The position numbers and the translations under genes are program-made. Below the pieces are notes generated by a model. It did no database searches. It was not told the DNA's origin and was given only the letters and a program-made list of their open reading frames with translations. Source: JAJZEO01 sp964477345 (GTDB lineage: Bacteria > Chlamydiota > Chlamydiia > Chlamydiales > 2-12-FULL-49-11). From it: 57,021 bases of DNA. The stretch covers positions 1-57,021 of the forward strand of contig CAYZDL010000011.1 in the NCBI GenBank assembly GCA_964477345.1, in the 5' to 3' direction. Shown piece after piece: positions 51,342-57,021 of this stretch; positions within the stretch are counted from its first letter, which is position 1; the number at the start of each line of letters is the position of its first letter.

Positions 51342-51972
51342 GATAAGTCTCTTCAAGTTTTTTTAGTGCCGCTTGATAGACTTCATCGGTCGATTTTGTG
51401 GCATCGAGTACGACAATCCTCTCTGGATGTTTTTGAGCAAGTAAGAGGTAATTTTCACGAACACGCTCGTGAAAAGAGAGGTGTTCTTTTTCAAGTCGGT
51501 CCTTTCCCCTTTTGATGCGGGCTAGCCCTTCTTGTGGTTCAATATCGAGGTAAAAGGTAATATCAGGAACCAATCCCCCCGTAGCAAAAAGGCACACCTC
51601 TTCCATCTTGGGATCGATTTTTGCAATTTGCCTAGCACCGCCTTGGTATGCAAGGGATGAATCGGTAAACCGGTCGCATAAAACAACCATCCCTTTTTCG
51701 AGTGCAGGCTTAATTAGTGTCTCGACATGATGGGCCCGATCGGAAAGAAAGAGGAGAAGCTCAGATTTACCAGACATTTGAACATCGTGCTTTTCAAGGA
51801 GAATTTCTCTGACGAGCTTGCCAAAGGGGGTTCCTCCTGGTTCAAAAGTCTTAACAACAGAGAGATTCTCTTCTTGAATCAAGTAAGTGTAGAGGCGATC
51901 GATCAGGGTCGATTTTCCCGACCCTTCACCACCCTCAATTGTCACAAAAAGTCCAGAACCCTTTTTGTTCAT
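51331..51972 (-). CDS. tmk: Thymidylate kinase
   Basis: 213 residues. P-loop FVTIEGGEGSGKSTLIDRLY, the DR(F/Y) motif VLCDRFTDSSLAYQGG and the substrate-binding FEPGGTPFGKLVREILL. Phosphorylates dTMP to dTDP. Its ATG follows the gyrA stop directly, in frame order gyrB-gyrA-tmk-holB. Confidence 0.94.
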   Translation of the reverse strand: MNKKGSGLFVTIEGGEGSGKSTLIDRLYTYLIQEENLSVVKTFEPGGTPFGKLVREILLEKHDVQMSGKSELLLFLSDRAHHVETLIKPALEKGMVVLCDRFTDSSLAYQGGARQIAKIDPKMEEVCLFATGGLVPDITFYLDIEPQEGLARIKRGKDRLEKEHLSFHERVRENYLLLAQKHPERIVVLDATKSTDEVYQAALKKLEETYHAL

Positions 51973-54483
51973 CTACACCTCTCCAGGTATAACAGGAACA
52001 CCCTCTAAAACTTCATCTACCACTTCTTCATTGTCGATCGCTTCTATCTTCTGGATGGCAACTAGGAAGTCTTCTGGCCCAAGATGTACTAACTTAACAC
52101 CTTGTGTTGATCGGCCCATAACTCGGATATTTTTCATTGAGGTTCTTAGAGTTTGCCCTGAGTTTGACATCATTAGTACGCTATCCTCATCTCGAACAGC
52201 AATGACACCGACTACGCTACCATTTCTCTTGTTCGTGATAATTGAACGAACTCCTTTTCCTCCGCGATTTGTCTGTCTGAAATCGGTTACTTTTGACCGT
52301 TTTCCAAATCCATTTTCGCAAACTACGAGGACTGAGTGGCCTTCGCTGACAATGATCGAAGAGACAACCTTGTCATCCTTCTCTTTCAAGGTGACACCTC
52401 GTACTCCTCTTGCAGTACGTCCCATTGCACGTACCATCGCTTGATCAAAGCGAACCGCCATCCCACCACGAGTAAATAGCATTACTTGTTCTCCTTCGCG
52501 AACGAGGGAAGCATCGATCACTTCATCACCTTCATCGATTGTGATCGCATACACCCCTTTCTTTCTGGGTGATGAGTAACTAACGAGATCTGTCTTTTTA
52601 ATCACACCTCTTTTTGTTGAGAAGAGGATAGAGGCATTTTCTTCAAAGCTTTGAACACGTAAGACGGCGGCAATTTTCTCATCTTTTTGCAATCCTTCAA
52701 GCAAGTTGACGAGTGCCTTACCTTTTGTCCGGCGGCCCCCTTCAGGGATCTGCCAAACTTTTAGCCAATAGCAACGTCCAAAGTTTGAAAAAACTAGAAG
52801 GTGGTCATGCGTATTAGCAACATAGACGTCTTTAAGTCCCTCAGATTCTTTCTTTGCATCGAGACCTATCACACCATGTCCGCCCCGTTTCTGCTCTTTA
52901 AAGGTGTCCATAGGCATTCGTTTGATATAGTCATCGGTAGAAATTGTGATGATTACAGCGTCATTCGAGATCAAATCCTCCATCTCAAACGTCTCTTCAT
53001 CAAGAGGAGTAATGACAGTTCTTCTCTCCCCTTCTTTTTCTAATTTTCTTAGCGAATCAAGCTCATCTTTAATGATCCCGCGCACTCTAAACTCTGAGGC
53101 CAAAATTGCACGATACTCTTCGATTTTTGCTAAAAGCTCTTTGTACTCTGCTTCGACCTTTTCGCGCTCTAGCCCTGTCAATTGGTAGAGTCTTAATTCG
53201 AGAACTGCATCGGCTTGCTTGTCAGAGAGGTCATATTTAGCCACCAATGCTATTTTTGCTTCAGCACGGTCGCTTGATCTTCTGATAAGAGCTACGATTT
53301 CGTCTAAATGATCGAGCGCCTTGAGGTAACCTTCCAAGATATGGGCTCTTGCCTCTGCTTTTTTGAGCTCAAAGCGGGTACGTCTTCTGACAACTTCGAT
53401 TCTGTGATCGACCCAAGCACAGATCATGTGCTTGATATTCATAGTACGTGGAAGCCCGTTTTCAAGGGCTAGCATATTGCAGCCAAAGGTAACTTGTAAA
53501 TCTGTATACTTGAAGAGCTGATTGATGATCACATCGGCAATTTCGCCTCTCTTCATTTCGAGGACAACACGCATACCCCCTTTATCAGATTCATCGCGGA
53601 TATCAGAAAGACCAGTAATTGTCTTCTCGTTCACCAATTCGGCAATACGAGTAATTAACATCGCCTTGTTGACGTTGTAAGGCAATTCATCGATAACGAT
53701 CCTTTGTCGATCATTTTTATCTTCTTCAACGCGCATCACTCCACGGACTCTTAGTTTACCGCGACCTGTGTGGAACGCCTCACGAATTCCTGTAACGCCG
53801 CAAATGATCCCGCCCGTTGGAAAATCGGGTCCTGGCATCACTTTCATGATCTCTTCGATCGACACCTTTGGGTTGTCAATTACAAGGGTCGTAGCGTCGA
53901 TTAATTCGTTCAGGTTGTGAGGAGGAATGTTAGTTGCCATACCGACGGCAATCCCCGAAGATCCATTACAGAGAAGATTCGGAAACTTCGAGGGGAAGAC
54001 TACGGGTTCTTTCTTTGTTTCGTCATAGTTAGCAACATAATCGACAGTCTCTTTATCTAGATCTTCCATTAAAGCAATTGCAGAGGCAGTCAATCTGGCT
54101 TCCGTATAACGCATAGCGGCTGGTGGATCTCCATCGACCGATCCAAAGTTTCCTTGCCCATTAACGAGAGTATACCTCATCATCCAAGGCTGCGCCATTC
54201 GGACCAGTGTAGGGTAAATAACCGTCTCACCGTGTGGGTGAAAATCCCCCGATGTATCACCGGCAATTTTAGCACACTTTCTATGCTTGGCCCCAGGAGT
54301 TAAATTTAATTGCCTCATTGCATAAAGGATTCGCCTTTGAGATGGTTTGAGTCCATCCCTAGCATCAGGAAGTGCCCGTGAAATAATCACAGACATCGAG
54401 TACCTAAGGTAGCTGTCCTTCATCTCTTCTTCGACATTGCGCTCGACAATTGCGCCATCAATGTAATGATTTTCGCCTTCCAT
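51973..54483 (-). CDS. gyrA: DNA gyrase subunit A
   Basis: 836 residues. N-terminal breakage-reunion domain with YAMRQLNLTPGAKHRKCAKI, the quinolone-resistance region HPHGETVIYPTLVRMAQPW and the catalytic Tyr in PPAAMRYTEARL. The C-terminal beta-pinwheel has the gyrase-specific GyrA box QKRGGHG, so this is gyrase and not topoisomerase IV. In the quinolone region the E. coli Ser83 position is Thr and Asp87 is Pro. Ribosome site AAGGGAACC before the ATG; 10 bases after gyrB. Confidence 0.96.
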   Translation of the reverse strand: MEGENHYIDGAIVERNVEEEMKDSYLRYSMSVIISRALPDARDGLKPSQRRILYAMRQLNLTPGAKHRKCAKIAGDTSGDFHPHGETVIYPTLVRMAQPWMMRYTLVNGQGNFGSVDGDPPAAMRYTEARLTASAIALMEDLDKETVDYVANYDETKKEPVVFPSKFPNLLCNGSSGIAVGMATNIPPHNLNELIDATTLVIDNPKVSIEEIMKVMPGPDFPTGGIICGVTGIREAFHTGRGKLRVRGVMRVEEDKNDRQRIVIDELPYNVNKAMLITRIAELVNEKTITGLSDIRDESDKGGMRVVLEMKRGEIADVIINQLFKYTDLQVTFGCNMLALENGLPRTMNIKHMICAWVDHRIEVVRRRTRFELKKAEARAHILEGYLKALDHLDEIVALIRRSSDRAEAKIALVAKYDLSDKQADAVLELRLYQLTGLEREKVEAEYKELLAKIEEYRAILASEFRVRGIIKDELDSLRKLEKEGERRTVITPLDEETFEMEDLISNDAVIITISTDDYIKRMPMDTFKEQKRGGHGVIGLDAKKESEGLKDVYVANTHDHLLVFSNFGRCYWLKVWQIPEGGRRTKGKALVNLLEGLQKDEKIAAVLRVQSFEENASILFSTKRGVIKKTDLVSYSSPRKKGVYAITIDEGDEVIDASLVREGEQVMLFTRGGMAVRFDQAMVRAMGRTARGVRGVTLKEKDDKVVSSIIVSEGHSVLVVCENGFGKRSKVTDFRQTNRGGKGVRSIITNKRNGSVVGVIAVRDEDSVLMMSNSGQTLRTSMKNIRVMGRSTQGVKLVHLGPEDFLVAIQKIEAIDNEEVVDEVLEGVPVIPGEV

Positions 54484-54493
54484 GGTTCCCTTC

Positions 54494-56998
54494 TTAAATA
54501 TCTAAGTTTTTTACACTAAGAGCGTGACTTTCAATAAAAGTACGCCGTGGTTTGACCTCTTCTCCCATGAGCATGGAGAACATGTAATCTGCTGATGCAG
54601 CGTCGTGGATTGTCACTTGAATGAGAGTCCTTACTTTTGGATCCATCGTCGTCTCCCAAAGTTGATCGGCATTCATCTCTCCAAGACCCTTGTACCTTTG
54701 AATCTCAATCCCTTTTCGACCATTTAGTCTGATGTATTCTATAATTTCTTTAAGGGTGTATTGAGGACTCTCTTCACCATTTTCTTCGATGATATCGAGA
54801 ATTTTCCCTTCAGCCTTGACGTATTGATCGAGAGTGAATGAAAATTCTGCCAAAACCTCTTCGACCCGATTCAAAAGCTCTTGCTCATAGAGGTCTAGGT
54901 AAGGTAGAGACTTTGGCTTAAAGGCCACAATCTTGACGTCTCTCTCTTCCTGGGGCATTTCAGGATTAAGCATTTCTTGAAATCTCTGCCGCTGATCATT
55001 CGCATCTTCTTCTCTTAGTTGAGAGAGCTCATCTTTAGAATAAACCATCACAGGTTGATCCTTGATCATCACCTGGTACTTAGGCAGGCGTCCTTCATCA
55101 TTTCGACGGGAGATAAATTCTCTAAACGGGATACCTTTTCTTTCAAGGCCGATGATCAACCCCTCAATGCGTAAAATTCCCTCTAACAATGATTTTGCTT
55201 CGGATGCCTCTAAATAAGTATTGTGTGAGGCCATCCTGAGGTGGATATCGCTAATCCCGAGATTAAGAAGATACTCATCCATTTCTCTTTCAGAATGGAT
55301 ATATTTTGAGACTTTCTTTCTTGTGACTCTATAAAGGGGTGGCTGAGCAATATAAACGTAGCCATTTTCGATCAAAGCTGGCATGTGTCTGTACAAAAAC
55401 GTCAACAATAGGGTACGAATGTGAGATCCGTCGACATCGGCATCCGTCATTAGGATGATTTTGTGGTAGCGAAGCTTCTCTAGATTAAACCCATCTTTCC
55501 CGATTCCACACCCAAAAGCCGAAATCATCGACCCTACCTCGGTGTTTTGCAATACTTTTTGAAGTCGAGACTTCTCAACGTTCAAAATTTTACCACGAAT
55601 CGGTAAAATAGCTTGGAAGCGACGATCACGGCCCCCTTTAGCTGATCCACCCGCTGAGTCTCCCTCAACGATGTAAATCTCGCACTTTGCAGGATTGCGC
55701 TCGGAGCAGTCGGTCAATTTTCCAGGAAGCCTTGCGCTATCGAGTACTGATTTTCTCTGGGTAAGCTCTCTTGCCTTTCTTGCAGCCTCTCGTGCTTGAG
55801 ACGCTAAAGCAGCCTTATCGACGATAATTTTTGCGATAGAGGGGTGCTCTTCCATAAAAGTAGAAAATTCTTCCCCTACAATCTGCTGAGCTGCAGAACC
55901 AACATCTCCATTCCCTAATTTTTGTTTTGTTTGCCCCTCAAATTGCGGATTTGGGACTTTGGCAGAGATGATTGCTGTCATCCCTTCACGGACGTCATCC
56001 CCGGTAATAGCTGTTTTTGCGTTTTTTAAGAGGTTATGATTCTTAATATAGGTGTTCAAAACCCGTGTAAGGGCTGTTGAAAACCCTGTTAAGTGTGTTC
56101 CCCCTTGTCTTGTCGCAATGTTATTGACATAAGAAAAGACCGTTTCACTATAAGTTTCATTCCATTGCATGGCTACTTCAAACTCAAGAGTCCCATCGTG
56201 AAGTTCCTTAGTTCCCCTGATATAGATCGGCTCCGGGAATAAGGGTGTTTTCGCTTCGTTTAGGAACTGGACAAAGGAAACAATTCCCCCTTCAGCATTA
56301 AAGACTGCTTCAGGGTGATCGTTATTTCGTTCATCATTGAATACGATTTCAAGTCCTTTATTGAGGAAGGCAAGCTCACGAAGACGATTATAAATCGTAT
56401 CATAATCGACTGTAGTCACTGAAAAAATTTGATCATCGGGAATGAATGAGACTGTTGTTCCCCGTTTTTTCGAATCTCCCACTTTTTTTATAGGTTCAAC
56501 GACTTTTCCTCGGCAGAAAGAAATTGTATATTCGTGCCCACCTTTACAAATATTAACCTTAAGCAACTTTGAAAGGGCGTTTACGCAAGAGACACCGACG
56601 CCGTGCAATCCCCCAGAAACTTTATACGTATCTTTGTCGAATTTACCTCCTGCGTGGAGGATGGTCATGACTACCTCAACAGCAGAAACATCGCGCCCTT
56701 GCTTTTTCGATTCTTTTTCATGAGTTTCAATAGGAATTCCGCGACCATTGTCCTCTACAGTAACCCCACCGTTTTTATCTAAGGTTACCAAGATGCGATC
56801 ACAATGACCTGCCATCGCCTCATCGATACAGTTATCTACAACTTCATAGATCAATTGGTGTAATCCATTGATACCTGTATCACCGATGTACATCCCAGGT
56901 CTTTCGCGAACGGCCTGTAAACCCTCTAGCACAGTGATCGAACTGGCATCATATGCTTTGCTTTTGTCTTTTTCTTTTTTCTCTTCCATGAGTGTCAT
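54494..56998 (-). CDS. gyrB: DNA gyrase subunit B
   Basis: 834 residues. GHKL ATPase site VVDNCIDEAMAGHC, DNGRGIPIETHEKES and GLHGVGVSCVNALS; TOPRIM motifs EGDSAGGSAKGGRDRRFQA and LMTDADVDGSHIRTLLLTF; C-terminal RYKGLGEMNADQLWETTM. It has a long insertion in the TOPRIM/C-terminal part (about residues 600-740), as in E. coli rather than the short ~640-residue type. Two Met are possible (56998 and 56989). Only 23 bases lie upstream in the window; one frame there ends KVRKR then TAG and may be the end of the preceding gene. Confidence 0.96.
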   Translation of the reverse strand: MTLMEEKKEKDKSKAYDASSITVLEGLQAVRERPGMYIGDTGINGLHQLIYEVVDNCIDEAMAGHCDRILVTLDKNGGVTVEDNGRGIPIETHEKESKKQGRDVSAVEVVMTILHAGGKFDKDTYKVSGGLHGVGVSCVNALSKLLKVNICKGGHEYTISFCRGKVVEPIKKVGDSKKRGTTVSFIPDDQIFSVTTVDYDTIYNRLRELAFLNKGLEIVFNDERNNDHPEAVFNAEGGIVSFVQFLNEAKTPLFPEPIYIRGTKELHDGTLEFEVAMQWNETYSETVFSYVNNIATRQGGTHLTGFSTALTRVLNTYIKNHNLLKNAKTAITGDDVREGMTAIISAKVPNPQFEGQTKQKLGNGDVGSAAQQIVGEEFSTFMEEHPSIAKIIVDKAALASQAREAARKARELTQRKSVLDSARLPGKLTDCSERNPAKCEIYIVEGDSAGGSAKGGRDRRFQAILPIRGKILNVEKSRLQKVLQNTEVGSMISAFGCGIGKDGFNLEKLRYHKIILMTDADVDGSHIRTLLLTFLYRHMPALIENGYVYIAQPPLYRVTRKKVSKYIHSEREMDEYLLNLGISDIHLRMASHNTYLEASEAKSLLEGILRIEGLIIGLERKGIPFREFISRRNDEGRLPKYQVMIKDQPVMVYSKDELSQLREEDANDQRQRFQEMLNPEMPQEERDVKIVAFKPKSLPYLDLYEQELLNRVEEVLAEFSFTLDQYVKAEGKILDIIEENGEESPQYTLKEIIEYIRLNGRKGIEIQRYKGLGEMNADQLWETTMDPKVRTLIQVTIHDAASADYMFSMLMGEEVKPRRTFIESHALSVKNLDI

Positions 56999-57021
56999 GT
57001 CCTATCTCTTTCTCACCTTCG

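Noticed and set aside
1..57021. CRISPR arrays, insertion sequences, rRNA genes, integrated phage.
   Set aside because: No regularly spaced repeats, transposase motifs or rRNA stretches were noticed; the RusA-like gene alone is not enough to call a prophage.

Overview
The window comes from a member of the phylum Chlamydiota, most likely an environmental (amoeba- or arthropod-associated) chlamydia rather than a Chlamydia species. The evidence is a lysine-rich Hc2-type histone, the long plant/chlamydia form of IspG, a PPi-dependent phosphofructokinase, the runs pyrG-yqgF-zwf-pgl, tmk-holB-gyrA-gyrB and infC-rpmI-rplT-pheS, and two genes that look like chlamydial inclusion-membrane or effector proteins. 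The DNA is AT-rich, except for the first ~150 bases, which look foreign and may be an assembly chimera.

Layout. 1-150: GC-rich, unexplained end. 149-2235 (-): secreted superoxide dismutase downstream of an EgtB-like protein with a lost iron site. 2386-5005 (+): Inc-like membrane protein, PAP2 phosphatase, nitroreductase. 5031-5504 (-): Hc2 histone, then 460 bases of very AT-rich spacer. 5965-9213 (+): exported glutaredoxin, GadC-like permease, M20 peptidase. 9286-19456 (-): P-type ATPase, M48 protease, and a tightly packed run pfp / metallo-beta-lactamase-fold protein / methyltransferase / elbB / phhB / ispG. 19532-26804 (+): pyrG-ruvX-zwf-opcA-pgl-SprT-like protein-DUF502, with stop/start overlaps coupling pyrG to ruvX and zwf to opcA to pgl. 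26812-29641: hypothetical protein, serine hydrolase, remnant of a mannose-1-phosphate guanylyltransferase gene. 29666-38562: M16 protease, LplT-like MFS transporter, an operon of small proteins (RusA-like, P-loop-like, YkgJ-like), CPBP protease, cyclophilin, membrane-associated GNAT protein, frameshifted ridA remnant. 38635-42005 (-): tRNA-Val(GAC), a ThrRS-editing-domain relic, infC-rpmI-rplT, a terminator/RBS-hairpin switch, pheS, tRNA-Ser(UGA). 42097-46160 (+): MnmM-like methyltransferase, an 832-residue protein with a candidate herpesvirus-tegument-like cysteine protease domain, a helical protein. 46141-57021 (- apart from one exonuclease): folC, PHP esterase, murB, nusB, a tiny Cys-rich protein, holB, tmk, gyrA, gyrB.

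How the genes work together. zwf-opcA-pgl supply NADPH and pentose phosphates beside PPi-driven glycolysis (pfp). IspG serves the MEP isoprenoid route, murB peptidoglycan precursor synthesis, and folC/phhB folate and pterin metabolism. infC to pheS serve translation, and gyrA/gyrB/holB/tmk serve replication. SOD, EgtB-like protein and glutaredoxin suggest exported or envelope redox defence. Several proteins with paired hydrophobic segments look directed at the host interface.

Most interesting observations: (1) a degenerate, catalytic-core-less ThrRS-like protein upstream of infC, the position thrS holds in E. coli, with its ATG immediately following the tRNA-Val discriminator base; (2) a candidate tegument-type deubiquitinase in a large chlamydial protein; (3) two mutually exclusive hairpins between rplT and pheS; (4) a P2-type ATPase lacking the usual M6 aspartate, with a hairpin against its start codon; (5) two decayed gene fragments (manC-like, ridA). 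All assignments are from reading the sequence by eye. No database search was run.
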